Shown here piece by piece: positions 9,711 through 19,423 of a DNA stretch of 64,000 bases. Under the pieces are notes generated by a model that was not told where the DNA came from, did no database searches, and was given only the letters and a program-made list of their open reading frames with translations. The DNA comes from CAWKEY01 sp963696315 (GTDB lineage: Bacteria > Pseudomonadota > Gammaproteobacteria > Methylococcales > Methylomonadaceae), in the NCBI GenBank assembly GCA_963696315.1, contig CAVOJU010000027.1, positions 1 through 64,000 on the forward strand, in the 5' to 3' direction. The position numbers and the translations under genes were made by a program. Within the stretch, counting starts at the first letter, position 1. Each line of letters starts with the position of its first letter.

Positions 9711-12700
9711 ATGAGCATTGATATTAATCATTCAGAACGCCGTCAATTTAAAAGATACCGGGTTAATTTGAAGGCCATTCTGGCTTTCGAAGATTCGCTT
9801 ACCCTGAAATGCACCATTCTCGATTTTTGCACGCGTGGGCTTTTTTTGGAAATCAAACAGCCAACTACCGACCTGTCTCGGCTCTTGCATAAAAGAGGTA
9901 AGGTTGTTTTTTCGGTGACCAGCGATCAGGACAGGGAATATATGCAGGTCGACGCCGAGGTGATGCGAGTTTGTCCGAATGGCTTAGGGGTTGCCTATGA
10001 AAAAATGTACGATTCTGTGTTCCAGGCCTTAATCCAGATAGCAAATAGGCAGGCTCAGCCGGAGTCTTCCGGCGATCAGATTCCGCCCTTCGCTTCGGTA
10101 AATCTTCAACGCCTCAAAATCGCCTTCGAAGTGATGTTGAATGACAAGCTGCCGGTATTGATGAGCCGATTTTTCAGTCGTGTATTCGATGCCCTGGAGC
10201 AGGCAAAGGCTGAAGACGGGAGTTACAGTGAGCAAACAGCTTCCATTGATGCGGAATATGTGCGTAAGAATTTACGGCTGTTTCAGGATGCGATCGTTAA
10301 TGATTTTTGCCAGTCTGTGTTACAGGAGACGGAATTTGTTCGTAAGTTGAATATTGCCAGTACAGCAGCCGTTTATGATGGGCATACACTTTCGTTAATC
10401 GATAAAGACGATTTTGAGATTTGGCTGAATCTAACGTCCAGCATTCGAAAAGTTGAGTCGGATTTTAAGGCCCAGCTCTATCAGTTTGATTTAAAACTGA
10501 GCTACGTGACAGGAATTCCGCGGCGTAATATCAATAACCCGATTAGTCCCGCCAGGCTGTATGAAAGTTTTAATAAGAGCATCAGCCCTATTGAAGAAAT
10601 CAAGACGATAAGACAAATGCTCTATAAAGTTTTTGAAGATGCCTTAAGAGAGAACCTGTATCTTCTTTACCAACCCTTGGAAAAAATTTTAGGGGATTAT
10701 GGCGCCCCTGAACAGATTATTGAAGGAATAGTCCCGCAGGCGGACAAGACGCCAAAGGCAAAGCGCGGCATGTCTTCGGAAGAAAACCCCTATCATAATG
10801 TCCACCAGGCAGGTCTATTACGGCTGGCACAGCATGGCCTGTCACCCTCCGACATGATAGGTCTTCCTTTTCAGCAAACGCTACGGCCTCGGCAGGGACA
10901 GCCAATTGCCCAGACGGCAAGTAGACTGCTTGATATCATCAACCAGAGCAATTCCAGTGCTTGGCAGTCCGCGCCAGGTGATTTAACGGCAACTGAAAAA
11001 CCCGCTTCCGATGAAAGCAATTATTCCTCCGCTTATTCGTCCGATGAAATAGTCAAGGCGATAGCGCTGTTACAAGCGAAGGAAGCTGCAAACAATGTTA
11101 TGCATCAAGATTCTGTTACGCTGCAAAAGCATTTGGCAGATACCTTGTCTGGAGTTACGCAAGGCTCGAAACAATTTTCATCCACCGATAAAAACAGGCT
11201 GGAAGTATACGGACAATTGTTCGATACCCTGACGAATGATTTGATGTTTACTCCCCACGTTAAATTGTATCTGGAAAGTATCCATCTGCCGTTAATGGCA
11301 CTGGCCCTTAAAGATTCGCAATTTTTAGATTCCGGAAATCACCCGGCTCTGAGCGTGCTAAACAAGCTGTCTGCGCTTGAGAGCGTCGTTAAAGGCAACA
11401 GGATCATTAAACGCCAAAAAGTTAGGCAAACCCTGGATCAGCTTTTCGCTCGAATAGCTCAGGAATCAATGACCAACCCCGAGATATTCGCGATTGCAAA
11501 TGAAGAACTAAAGGACATCACGGTATCGGTTGCTAAATCCGCGGAATTGAATATCCGCCGGGTCATTGAAGCCTATGAAGGAAAGCAAAAGCTGGAAAAG
11601 GCCAGACAGGTCATTCAGCAAGAAATTGATGATCGAATAGCCGGCAAACGCATACCGAAAGTCATTGCAACGCTGCTTGATTCCGGTTGGCAGCATTTAT
11701 TGGTCATTACCGAATTAAACGACGACAATCAGCTTAATAGCCGGCAACGCTATCTAAAAATTTTAGACAGGCTGCAGGACTGGCTTGCCTGTGAGGAGGC
11801 GTTTTCGGGCGAACAAAAGAGCGAGATTGAACGTGAACTGGCGTTGATAGAAAACCACCTGGGTTCTGTTTGCACCAACGCCTTTCTTCATGACAAGGTC
11901 ATGGATGAACTCAAGGCCGCATTACTGGGTAGCGGAGAACCGCGGATCCGTAGACCGGTGGAAAGCATACAAATAGGTCAAAGGGTAGAAGAAACTAAAC
12001 ATCCGGGCGATGTAATTGATAATAATTGGACCCGGCAAGTCTCCCGTTTGCAGATTGGCGATTGGCTTACCCTTATGCTGGAGGCTGAAGAGTTTGAGCC
12101 GCTAAAGCTGGTGTGGATTAGTAGCCAATCCGATGTCTATGTTTTCGTAAACCGGGAAGGCCAAAAAAAACTCGAACTCAGCAGAGATGAGCTGGCTGCA
12201 TTGATGCGTAGCGGCGCGGTCAATAAAATTGAAAGTCTTGATATTCCATTGATGGATCGGGCTGCCAATATGATGTTGCAAAAAATGCATGAAAAAATGG
12301 TTTACAACGCCAGTCATGATCCCATAAGCCTTCTGATCAACAGGAGAGAATTCATAAACCAACTGAAAGCAGAAATCACTTTGCTCGATAATACCAGCCA
12401 TATGCTCTGTTATTTGGATATCCCTGATTTCCGTATGATTACCAATATTTGCGGCCTGATTGCCGGCGATGAGCTGATAAAAAACATCAGTCAATTAATA
12501 CAGAGCCATTTGGGCCAGCATGATATTCTTGCCCGGCTCGGCGATAACACGTTTGGTATTTTGATGAAAGATTGCTCCGGCGATGAGGCTCATGAAACAG
12601 CCAAAACACTGAGCAGGAATATCAAAAATTCGCATTTCGAGTGGGGAGGCAAAAGTTATTCGGTCGGCTCCAGTATCGGCTTGGTTGCCTTTGTTAACCA

Positions 12701-13580
12701 AGGCGCTAGTATCGAAGAATTGCTTCATCAGGCCGATTCGGCAAGCATCATGGCTAAAAACAAAGGCCACAGCCGGGTTTGTTTGTATAAGGACGATGAT
12801 GCGGCCATTAAATTGCACACGATTATCAATGATTGGGTTGGACGTATTGATCAGGTATTTTCCGAAAACCGCTTGTTTGCCCGCTGTCAGCAGATTGCTC
12901 CTATCGATCCGGACAAAACCCCTCACAGCCATTACGAATTATTGTTGGGAGTGAAAGACGAAACGGGCAATATTATTGCCCCCGATAATTTTCTGCCGGC
13001 CGTTGAGCATTGCCGGCGGATGCCTGAAATCGATCAATGGATGATCAATACAGCATTTACCTGGATAGAACAGCACAGGCCGTATTTTGACGGTATTGGC
13101 GGGTTTGCCATCAACTTGTCCGGTCAATCGCTCAATTCTGAAGAATTCCTGGAGCATCTGTTGCTGCGTCTGGCTGCTTGCGACTTCCCGCTGCATAAAA
13201 TCACCTTTGAAGTCACCGAGACGGTGGCGTCGGATAATCTTATTTTTACAGAAAAGTTCATTAGTGAAATCAAGCGCTTTGGCTGTAAGTTTTCCCTCGA
13301 TGATTTCGGTACCGGTTATTCCTCGTACTCTTATCTAAAGAATCTGGATGTCGACTACCTTAAAATTGATGGTTCTTTCGTTAAAGAAATAGTCAACAGT
13401 CCTGCGGATGTCGCCATGGTGAAATCCATGAACGAAATCGCCCATTCTTTAGGGTTGCAGAGCATTGCCGAATATGTCGAGAGCAAAGAAATCCATGCCA
13501 TTTTAAAAGAGATAGGCGTCGATTATGCGCAAGGCTGGATAATACATAAACCCGTGAGCTTGACTGAAATAGGCCATTAA
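9711..13580 (+). CDS. PilZ-DUF1631-GGDEF-EAL protein: cyclic-di-GMP phosphodiesterase with degenerate GGDEF
   Basis: Large (1289 aa) signalling protein. Residues about 8-110 resemble a PilZ domain (RRQFKRYRVN, with DFCTRG where D-x-S-x-x-G is usual). About 115-800 is a DUF1631-like helical region. A GGDEF fold occupies about 860-1030, but its signature is LGDNTF (codon about 944) instead of GGDEF, so diguanylate cyclase activity is unlikely. The EAL domain at about 1050-1285 keeps the catalytic set: ELLL in place of EALL, the Asn of INLS, the Glu of EVTE, DDFGTGYSS (about 1196), LKIDGSF, AEYVE and QGW. The inference is a c-di-GMP-degrading enzyme gated by a PilZ-like input. There are no membrane segments, so it is probably cytoplasmic. 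ATG 9711 is directly preceded by non-coding DNA. Confidence 0.85.
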   Translation: MSIDINHSERRQFKRYRVNLKAILAFEDSLTLKCTILDFCTRGLFLEIKQPTTDLSRLLHKRGKVVFSVTSDQDREYMQVDAEVMRVCPNGLGVAYEKMYDSVFQALIQIANRQAQPESSGDQIPPFASVNLQRLKIAFEVMLNDKLPVLMSRFFSRVFDALEQAKAEDGSYSEQTASIDAEYVRKNLRLFQDAIVNDFCQSVLQETEFVRKLNIASTAAVYDGHTLSLIDKDDFEIWLNLTSSIRKVESDFKAQLYQFDLKLSYVTGIPRRNINNPISPARLYESFNKSISPIEEIKTIRQMLYKVFEDALRENLYLLYQPLEKILGDYGAPEQIIEGIVPQADKTPKAKRGMSSEENPYHNVHQAGLLRLAQHGLSPSDMIGLPFQQTLRPRQGQPIAQTASRLLDIINQSNSSAWQSAPGDLTATEKPASDESNYSSAYSSDEIVKAIALLQAKEAANNVMHQDSVTLQKHLADTLSGVTQGSKQFSSTDKNRLEVYGQLFDTLTNDLMFTPHVKLYLESIHLPLMALALKDSQFLDSGNHPALSVLNKLSALESVVKGNRIIKRQKVRQTLDQLFARIAQESMTNPEIFAIANEELKDITVSVAKSAELNIRRVIEAYEGKQKLEKARQVIQQEIDDRIAGKRIPKVIATLLDSGWQHLLVITELNDDNQLNSRQRYLKILDRLQDWLACEEAFSGEQKSEIERELALIENHLGSVCTNAFLHDKVMDELKAALLGSGEPRIRRPVESIQIGQRVEETKHPGDVIDNNWTRQVSRLQIGDWLTLMLEAEEFEPLKLVWISSQSDVYVFVNREGQKKLELSRDELAALMRSGAVNKIESLDIPLMDRAANMMLQKMHEKMVYNASHDPISLLINRREFINQLKAEITLLDNTSHMLCYLDIPDFRMITNICGLIAGDELIKNISQLIQSHLGQHDILARLGDNTFGILMKDCSGDEAHETAKTLSRNIKNSHFEWGGKSYSVGSSIGLVAFVNQGASIEELLHQADSASIMAKNKGHSRVCLYKDDDAAIKLHTIINDWVGRIDQVFSENRLFARCQQIAPIDPDKTPHSHYELLLGVKDETGNIIAPDNFLPAVEHCRRMPEIDQWMINTAFTWIEQHRPYFDGIGGFAINLSGQSLNSEEFLEHLLLRLAACDFPLHKITFEVTETVASDNLIFTEKFISEIKRFGCKFSLDDFGTGYSSYSYLKNLDVDYLKIDGSFVKEIVNSPADVAMVKSMNEIAHSLGLQSIAEYVESKEIHAILKEIGVDYAQGWIIHKPVSLTEIGH

Positions 13581-13728
13581 GCTCACCCCAACAAATTAAA
13601 TAGCGATCGGCTAACAGGGCGCAAGCCAGACCTTCGTCGCGGTTAGATCGGGGGTTGCTATTATTGCTGCAAGCCTCGGCCCGGAGTACACTTCAATCAT
13701 CTACAAATTAACGAGTGGATCATGCGCT

Positions 13729-15108
13729 ATGTGGATGGTATCGAGTATCCGAATTGTTTTGCTGATTTTCCTGGCTTGTGCAGCAACGGCTTATGCCGGG
13801 GAAAGCGATAAGCCGCCACTCAAATCAGCGGTGATCTACCAACTTGAAATTAACGATGTTATCGGCCCGGCAACCACTGATTATTTCGAACGTAATCTGC
13901 AAAAAGCCATCGAAAACCGGGCCATGGCAGTACTCATTCGCATGGATACGCCCGGAGGTCTGGATACTTCCATGCGCCTCATAGTCAAGCAAATCATTTC
14001 TTCTCCGATACCGGTAATCACCTATGTGGCCCCCGGCGGCGCCCGCGCGGCCAGTGCCGGCACCTATATCCTCTATGCCAGTCATATCGCGGCGATGGCG
14101 CCGGCAACCAATCTGGGCGCTGCAACGCCGGTGCAAATCGGCGGCTTCGGCGGTTTTGGTGATGATAAAGGCGATGCTGACAAGAATAGTGATAAAGTCA
14201 AACCGCTGACTGATGCAATGACGCACAAAATGGTCAATGATGCCGCCGCGTATATTCGGGGTTTGGCAAAAATGCACGGCAGAAACGAACACTGGGCGGA
14301 AAAGGCGGTACGCGAAGCGGCCAGTCTTTCTGCGGAGGAAGCGCTAAAACTGAACGTAATCGATATAGTGGCCAGCGATGTCAGCGATTTACTCCGGCAA
14401 TTGCAGGGCCGGAAGGTCAATGTTTCCGGTCATGAACTCGTATTAAATACCGGGCAGGCCGAAATCAGCAACATCCAGCCGGACTGGCGCAGTGAGTTTC
14501 TGGCGGTGATCACCAATCCCAGCATTGCCTATATTCTGTTGATGGTGGGCATTTATGGCCTGGTGTTTGAGTTCTCCAATCCCGGCAGCATTGTCCCCGG
14601 TACGATTGGCGGTATCTCATTGCTGCTGGCTTTATATGCCTTACAGCTATTGCCGGTCAACTATGCCGGCATGGGGCTGATTTTGCTGGGTATTGCGTTG
14701 ATGATTGCGGAAGCCTTTGTACCCAGCATCGGCATCCTCGGATTGGGCGGCGTTGTCGCTTTTGTTATTGGCTCCGTGATTTTAATGGATACCGATGTGC
14801 CCGGATTCGGCATCGATCTGGGGCTGATTGCCGGTTTTGCGTTAAGCAGTGCGGCCTTTTTCATCATTGCAATCAGCCTGCTGCTCAAATCAAGACACCG
14901 GCCGATTGTCAGCGGCAAAGAAGAACTGCTGGGTGGTATCGGTGTGGTGCTGGATGATTTTACCGGAACAGGGATGATTCGAATTCATAGTGAAAACTGG
15001 CGCGCCTCATGCGAGCAGCCGTTGCGTAAAAATGCAAAAGTGATGGTAACCGCAATCAATGGCCTGCTGTTGCAGGTTGTGCCTATCAATCCACAGGAGA
15101 ATGACTAA
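13729..15108 (+). CDS. nfeD: NfeD-family membrane serine protease
   Basis: NfeD1b-type proteins combine a ClpP-class serine protease with membrane segments and an OB-like C-terminal domain, and work with a stomatin partner. The 459-aa product has a signal peptide (residues 1-24) and a protease domain at about 30-230 with MDTPGGLD and GGARAASAGTYI, in which the Ser of AASAG is the expected nucleophile. Four to five transmembrane helices follow at about 255-390, then the C-terminal NfeD beta domain. ATG 13729 has GAGTGG 10 bases upstream. It overlaps the slipin gene by one base (TAATG), so the pair is translationally coupled, as is typical for nfeD-slipin operons. Confidence 0.92.
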   Translation: MWMVSSIRIVLLIFLACAATAYAGESDKPPLKSAVIYQLEINDVIGPATTDYFERNLQKAIENRAMAVLIRMDTPGGLDTSMRLIVKQIISSPIPVITYVAPGGARAASAGTYILYASHIAAMAPATNLGAATPVQIGGFGGFGDDKGDADKNSDKVKPLTDAMTHKMVNDAAAYIRGLAKMHGRNEHWAEKAVREAASLSAEEALKLNVIDIVASDVSDLLRQLQGRKVNVSGHELVLNTGQAEISNIQPDWRSEFLAVITNPSIAYILLMVGIYGLVFEFSNPGSIVPGTIGGISLLLALYALQLLPVNYAGMGLILLGIALMIAEAFVPSIGILGLGGVVAFVIGSVILMDTDVPGFGIDLGLIAGFALSSAAFFIIAISLLLKSRHRPIVSGKEELLGGIGVVLDDFTGTGMIRIHSENWRASCEQPLRKNAKVMVTAINGLLLQVVPINPQEND

Positions 15109-15854
15109 TGTTTGCAAATTTTAGTTACATCTTTATCAGCATTCTGCTGATATTACTGATCAGTGCGTTCAGAATTCTCAGAGAATATGAGCGCGGCGTT
15201 ATTTTTATGCTCGGCCGTTTTTACAAGGTCAAAGGGCCGGGGTTCATCATCGTTATCCCACTGATTCAACAGATGGAGCGCGTCGATTTACGCACTGTGG
15301 TGATGGACGTGCCGACTCAGGATGTCATTTCCCGCGATAACGTTTCCGTCAAGGTAAATGCCGTCGTTTATTTCCGGGTCATAGAACCGGACAAGGCGAT
15401 CATCCAAGTGGTCAATTTTTATGAGGCTACCAGCCAGCTTGCGCAAACGACCTTGCGCTCGGTGCTTGGACAGCATGAACTGGATGAAATGCTCTCAGAA
15501 CGTGAACGCCTGAATATCGACATTCAGAACAGTCTGGATCAGCAAACCGATGCCTGGGGAATCAAGGTATCCAATGTCGAAATCAAGCACGTGGATCTGG
15601 ATGAAAGCATGATCAGAGCCATTGCCAAACAGGCCGAGGCCGAACGCACGCGGCGCGCCAAAGTCATTCATGCCGAAGGGGAAATGCAGGCTGCCGAGAA
15701 GTTGTTGCAGGCGGCAAAAATACTGTCAGGACAACCCGAAGCCATTCAACTACGATACATGCAGACATTAACCGAAATTGCCGGCGACAAGTCCTCCACC
15801 ATCGTGTTTCCATTGGATTTATTAACAAGCTTAAAACAACGCAGCGAGCGTTAG
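15108..15854 (+). CDS. Slipin (stomatin/SPFH-band 7 membrane protein)
   Basis: A 248-aa protein with one N-terminal membrane helix (about 4-22) followed by a band-7 domain. Visible family segments include EYERGVIFMLGRF, GPGFIIVIP, DVPTQDVISRDNV and the Glu/Ala-rich coiled coil AKQAEAERTRRAKVIHAEGE. Slipins assemble in the inner membrane and are cleaved or regulated by the NfeD protease encoded immediately upstream. The start overlaps the nfeD stop. It ends 20 bp from the convergent nirH remnant. Confidence 0.93.
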   Translation: MFANFSYIFISILLILLISAFRILREYERGVIFMLGRFYKVKGPGFIIVIPLIQQMERVDLRTVVMDVPTQDVISRDNVSVKVNAVVYFRVIEPDKAIIQVVNFYEATSQLAQTTLRSVLGQHELDEMLSERERLNIDIQNSLDQQTDAWGIKVSNVEIKHVDLDESMIRAIAKQAEAERTRRAKVIHAEGEMQAAEKLLQAAKILSGQPEAIQLRYMQTLTEIAGDKSSTIVFPLDLLTSLKQRSER

Positions 15855-15874
15855 ACTGAATGTGTTTGCGCTAA

Positions 15875-16349
15875 TCAGCGGCGGCGGAAACCGGTTTTTT
15901 TCAGGATTGCTGTACTGTATAAAACATCACTGCCCTGGTTGTGGTCACCCAGTACCTCGGCAATCTGCTGAATCTGTAAATCAACATCCTGTTGGGTTTT
16001 GCCGTGCACCATGGCAAACAGGTTGTAAGGCCATTCGGGCAGATGCCGGGGGCGGTGGTAGCAATGGCTGACAAATGCCAGTTGCCCGACTTGCTGGCCG
16101 AGTGCATCGATTCTGCTCATCCGGCACATTCCAAACGGTCATGCCGTTAAAGCGATAGCCGAGTTTATAGTGATTGGGTACGGCGCCGATGCGGCGGATG
16201 ATGCCGCTGTCCTGCATGGCCGATAAGCGCTGCATCACTTCCTCGGCGCTCAGGCCGAGTTGTTCGGCAAGCGTTTGATAAGGCTCCGGCGTTAATGGTA
16301 AACCGGCTTGCGTGGCCTGAATGATCTCGCGGTCAATGTCATCGAGCAT
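15875..16349 (-). pseudogene. nirH: Siroheme decarboxylase subunit NirH, frameshifted
   Basis: NirH belongs to the Lrp/AsnC-like NirDLGH set, which removes carboxylates from siroheme on the way to heme d1. The N-terminal frame from ATG 16349 (MLDDIDREIIQATQAGLPL) gives the HTH half up to TVWNVPDE. It then runs out of frame and stops at 15981. The correct C-terminal half (RIDALGQQVGQLAFVSHCYH, then PEWPYNLFAMVHG) continues in another frame to TGA 15875-15877. One extra base in about 16110-16125 explains it. The start lies one base after the nirG stop (TGATATG), so it belonged to the same operon. The reading frame is broken as given; sequencing error is the alternative. Confidence 0.82.
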
Positions 16350-16350
16350 A

Positions 16351-16794
16351 TCAGGCTTCCAGCTTCAGGTTGACGAAATACTCTTGTATTTTAGGCATGT
16401 TGTAGACGGTCAACCCGGTTTGCTGTTCGATGGCGCTGATGGTTTGCTGCTGTTGCTCGGGGGTTTCCGTGGCGATGACAAACCACATATTCAGTTCATG
16501 CTTGCGGGCATAGTTATGAGCCACTTCGGGAAAGGCGTTGATGATGCCGGCGACTTCATCAAAGCGCTCAGTGGGGACTTTAACCGCAGCCAGGGTTAAG
16601 GCACCGCCCATTTGTTCGGCATTGTACAAGGGGCCGAAGCGGGTCAGCGTGCCGTTATCGAGCAACGCTTTTAGCCGGGTGATGAGTTGCTGTTCTGTTA
16701 TACCCAGTTGCGAGGCTACGCGTTGATAAGGTGATGCGCAAATTGGGAAGCCGTTTTGCAGGGTGTTGATAATGCTGCGATCTATGTCATCCAT
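16351..16794 (-). CDS. nirG: Siroheme decarboxylase subunit NirG
   Basis: The 147-aa Lrp/AsnC-like protein starts MDDIDRSIINTLQNG. ATG 16800 (MLMDDID) is an equally possible start; the longer in-frame extension runs antisense-like through nirL and is rejected. It has an N-terminal HTH (about 1-60) and a C-terminal ligand-binding half with FPEVAHNYARKHELNMWFV, the pattern of the NirD/NirG class. Its order after nirL and before nirH matches the nirFDLGH order of Pseudomonas. It overlaps the nirL 3' end by a few codons. The role is decarboxylation of siroheme to 12,18-didecarboxysiroheme with NirD, NirL and NirH. Confidence 0.85.
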   Translation of the reverse strand: MDDIDRSIINTLQNGFPICASPYQRVASQLGITEQQLITRLKALLDNGTLTRFGPLYNAEQMGGALTLAAVKVPTERFDEVAGIINAFPEVAHNYARKHELNMWFVIATETPEQQQQTISAIEQQTGLTVYNMPKIQEYFVNLKLEA

Positions 16795-17290
16795 GAGCAT
16801 GAGCTTGCGCTTGTACGTTGCGTTGATACAGGGCGCCGCGTTGCTTGAAGCAGCGGCGGCTGAACAGGATTTCTTTTTCAAAACCCGCCAAGCCGCAACA
16901 TTCGATCAATTGTTCCAGTTGCATTAATACCTTGGCTTTATCCTTGCCGTGGATCATGCAATACAGATTGTAGGGCCATTCCGGTTGTCTGGGGCGTTGA
17001 TAGCAGAGCGTTACAAATGGAAACCGGCCGATATGTCCGCCCAGTTGTTTAACCAGATCATCGGGCACATTCCAGACGATCATGGCATTGGCGCGGTAAC
17101 CCAGTTTGTGATGTTTGACGATGACGCCCATGCGCTTGATCAGGCCCTGTTGTTTGAGCCGGGTCAAGCGCTCGATGACTTCCGCCTCGGGCATATCGAT
17201 AGCGGTGCCGATTTGGGCATAGGGTCTAGCGCATACCGGCAGGCCCAGCTGAACATGTTCCAGCAGTTGCAGGTCGCGGGCGTCAAGCAT
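16787..17290 (-). CDS. nirL: Siroheme decarboxylase subunit NirL
   Basis: The 167-aa protein has an AsnC-like HTH (residues about 1-60) and a C-terminal half with FVTLCYQRPRQPEWPYNLYC, the pattern typical of the NirL/NirH class. The start ATG 17290 lies inside the last codons of nirD (ATGCTTGA overlap), indicating translational coupling. It forms the second member of the D-L-G-H block. The tail is rich in His, Ala and Gln (QAQAHAHG) and overlaps the nirG start. Confidence 0.87.
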   Translation of the reverse strand: MLDARDLQLLEHVQLGLPVCARPYAQIGTAIDMPEAEVIERLTRLKQQGLIKRMGVIVKHHKLGYRANAMIVWNVPDDLVKQLGGHIGRFPFVTLCYQRPRQPEWPYNLYCMIHGKDKAKVLMQLEQLIECCGLAGFEKEILFSRRCFKQRGALYQRNVQAQAHAHG

Positions 17291-17741
17291 TATTCATATC
17301 CAGTTTGAAACCCAGGTCGATAAAAAAATCATCCAGCATGGGCAGTTGCATGGTTTTGTACGAAGTTTCCTGCTCTATGGCTTTGATCACGGCTTGCAAG
17401 TGCCGGTCGTCAGCGGCGATCAGCACAAACCAAAGGTTAAAGCGGTGCTCGCGTTCATAATTATGATTGACTTCAGGATGGGCGCTGATTTTGTCGGCAA
17501 CCGCCTGCAAGTCTTGTTCAGGCACAGCCATGGCTACCAGGGTACTGACGCCGATATGGTTCGGCGGAATAACCGGACCGATGCGGCTGATGAAGTGCTG
17601 CTCGTTTAAGGCACTGAATGCCGATAATACCTCCTCTTCGCTAACGCCCAGCGATTCGGCAATGGCCTGAAACGGGCGCGCGGTGAGGGGAAAGTCCTGC
17701 TGAAAGTCGTTCAGCAGGTGTTTGTGCAAGGGTGCCAGCAT
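17283..17741 (-). CDS. nirD: Siroheme decarboxylase subunit NirD
   Basis: The 152-aa AsnC/Lrp-like protein has an N-terminal HTH at about 8-65 and the conserved HPEVNHNYEREHRFNLWFV segment at about 90-108, which carries the family's substrate-facing Tyr and His residues. It directly follows nirF (4-bp gap) and overlaps nirL by 8 bp. It appears intact and of normal length. Confidence 0.88.
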   Translation of the reverse strand: MLAPLHKHLLNDFQQDFPLTARPFQAIAESLGVSEEEVLSAFSALNEQHFISRIGPVIPPNHIGVSTLVAMAVPEQDLQAVADKISAHPEVNHNYEREHRFNLWFVLIAADDRHLQAVIKAIEQETSYKTMQLPMLDDFFIDLGFKLDMNNA

Positions 17742-17745
17742 AGGC

Positions 17746-18908
17746 TTATAACCCTATTTTATGCGCCCGGGCGCTAAAAAATATCCCGTTGGGAGTATGC
17801 GCCGGCAGGCGGGCGATTTCCTGCAAGGTTTCGGTATCATAAACAAGCACCTGGTTGTCATCCCTGGCCGCAATCCAGACTTGTTCGCCGCGCGGCGTAA
17901 ATTCCATATGCAGCAGGGCTTTGCCGGGCGTGAGGGTTTTCAACAAGCTCAGATCTTTGGTATCAATAACTTGTAACTGATGATTGTCAGGGAAGGCAAA
18001 ATTGACCCAAATTTGCCTGCCATCCGGCCGGGCCATGACAAAAACCGGCTGGCCGGCCACTGGTATGGCTTTAAGCAGCCGCCAGTGTTGTTTGTCGATG
18101 ACCAGCACTTCATGCCTGCCGATGGCCGGAATAAACACGTAATCGCCGGCAACCGCCCAGCCTTCAAGATGCGGCATTTTATAAACAGGCAGCTTGTCAT
18201 CATTTTTGCCATAGTCCGGCAATACCCGTTTGACACCAGCTTCAGGGCTCCATAGATCGAGCAGAGCCAGCCCCGGATCGCCAAACAAACCGGCAATGTA
18301 ATAGCGGCCATCGGGCGAGATCAGGGCATCGTAAGGCTGTTTGCCGATATTTTTGAATTTCTGGATGGCCGGTTGTTGCGGGTTTTTGACATCCAGCAGC
18401 CAGATTTCACCGGCATCAAACAGACTGAAGACAAAGCGCTGTCCAGGCGCGTCAACCAGACCGACCACTTTCGAGAGTTTGCCAGCGTCATACTCGGCGG
18501 GAATGTCGGCAACCAGTTCCAGGGTGTCTGCAGAAAACACTTTAACGCCCCCCGGCGTATAGTTGGATACGGCAATCAGGCGGCCATCCTGTGAAATGGC
18601 GCCGCCGATGCTGTTGCCGGCCTGGATGATGCGCTTGGCGATCGCGTCATTCAGCATATCGATTTTAGTCAAGCCGCCGTCGCGGCCAAACACATAGGCG
18701 TAACGCTGATCGCGCGAGAACACCACGGAAGCATGCGATAAATCCCCCAGCTGTTCAATTTTGGCCAGTTGTGTGTGCGTGCTCGTGTTGATGATCAGCG
18801 CGTTGCCGTCTTCGCGCTCGATGACAATGCCTAAATCGCCGGTGGCGCGCGGCTCGGCCAGTGTGTTGAAGGAGATAGAAGGCCCAGAAGTGATAATGTT
18901 TTTTTCAT
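17746..18908 (-). pseudogene. nirF: Heme d1 biosynthesis protein NirF, signal-peptide region out of frame
   Basis: NirF is a periplasmic d1-type beta-propeller protein acting late in heme d1 synthesis (conversion of the didecarboxysiroheme-derived intermediate). The propeller is intact from EPRATGDLGIVIERED to the typical ending HTPNGIFFSARAHKIGL. The body frame has no good start, only a TTG at 18936 giving a non-signal leader that overlaps yoeB. In another frame ATG 18908 opens a convincing signal peptide, MKKTLSLLGLL, that runs into stop after about 21 codons. A one-base loss near 18870-18880 would join them. ATG 18908 follows the yoeB stop by 9 bases and lacks a visible Shine-Dalgarno. As given, NirF cannot be exported normally. 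Confidence 0.75.
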
Positions 18909-18917
18909 AAAAACGTG

Positions 18918-19172
18918 TTAATAATGAAAACGGCAACCGATAACTTTAAGCGCGTTATCGGTAATTTCATAAACCAGACGATGTTCGCTATCTATGCGTC
19001 TCGACCAACACCCTTGCAGTTGATGTTTCAATGGCTCGGGCTTTCCAATCCCTGTAAATGGCGTACGTTGTATCTCTTTTAGTAGCTGATTAATTTTTCT
19101 GAGTGTTTGTTTATCGGTTTGTTGCCAATACAGATAATCTTCCCAGGCGTCGTCCGTAAACAGGATATTCAT
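18918..19172 (-). CDS. yoeB: YoeB-family toxin (ribosome-dependent mRNA endonuclease)
   Basis: The 84-aa protein is a close match to YoeB: DDAWEDYLYWQQTDKQTL, KPEPLKHQL, SRRIDSEHRLVYEI and the C-terminal CRFHY. The catalytic Glu, Arg and His residues of YoeB correspond to E46, R65 and H83 here. It would cleave mRNA in the ribosomal A site when not bound by YefM. It overlaps the antitoxin gene by 4 bp (ATGA). Its stop lies nine bases from the nirF signal-peptide ATG, so the cassette sits tightly inside the nir operon. Confidence 0.95.
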   Translation of the reverse strand: MNILFTDDAWEDYLYWQQTDKQTLRKINQLLKEIQRTPFTGIGKPEPLKHQLQGCWSRRIDSEHRLVYEITDNALKVIGCRFHY

Positions 19173-19423
19173 TCCTCAATCAATTCCTTTTGCATCAGCT
19201 GACCGCTACGCGCCTTGTCCAGTGAGCGTAGCAGTCTTTCGGCATTGGCGGGATTCGATAATAAATAATGCGTTTCTTGCCATGCGTTAAAGTCCTCTAA
19301 TGACAAAATAACCACATGGTTATTGTCCTCACGGTTTACGATGCAGGGCTCATGGTCTTGACAGGCTTTTTGGCAAAGCTCGTCAAAATTCTGTTGGGCT
19401 TCTTTAAAAAACATGCTTTGCAT
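19169..19423 (-). CDS. yefM: YefM-family antitoxin
   Basis: The 84-aa Phd/YefM-fold protein has an N-terminal DNA-binding half (FFKEAQQNFDELCQKA) and a C-terminal toxin-neutralising half with the hallmark ETHYLLSNPANAERLLRSLD. ATG 19423 has AGGAA eight bases upstream. YefM normally binds its own promoter together with YoeB, so conditional cooperativity is expected; the operator would lie in 19424-19480. It is the first gene of the two-gene module. Confidence 0.93.
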   Translation of the reverse strand: MQSMFFKEAQQNFDELCQKACQDHEPCIVNREDNNHVVILSLEDFNAWQETHYLLSNPANAERLLRSLDKARSGQLMQKELIEE

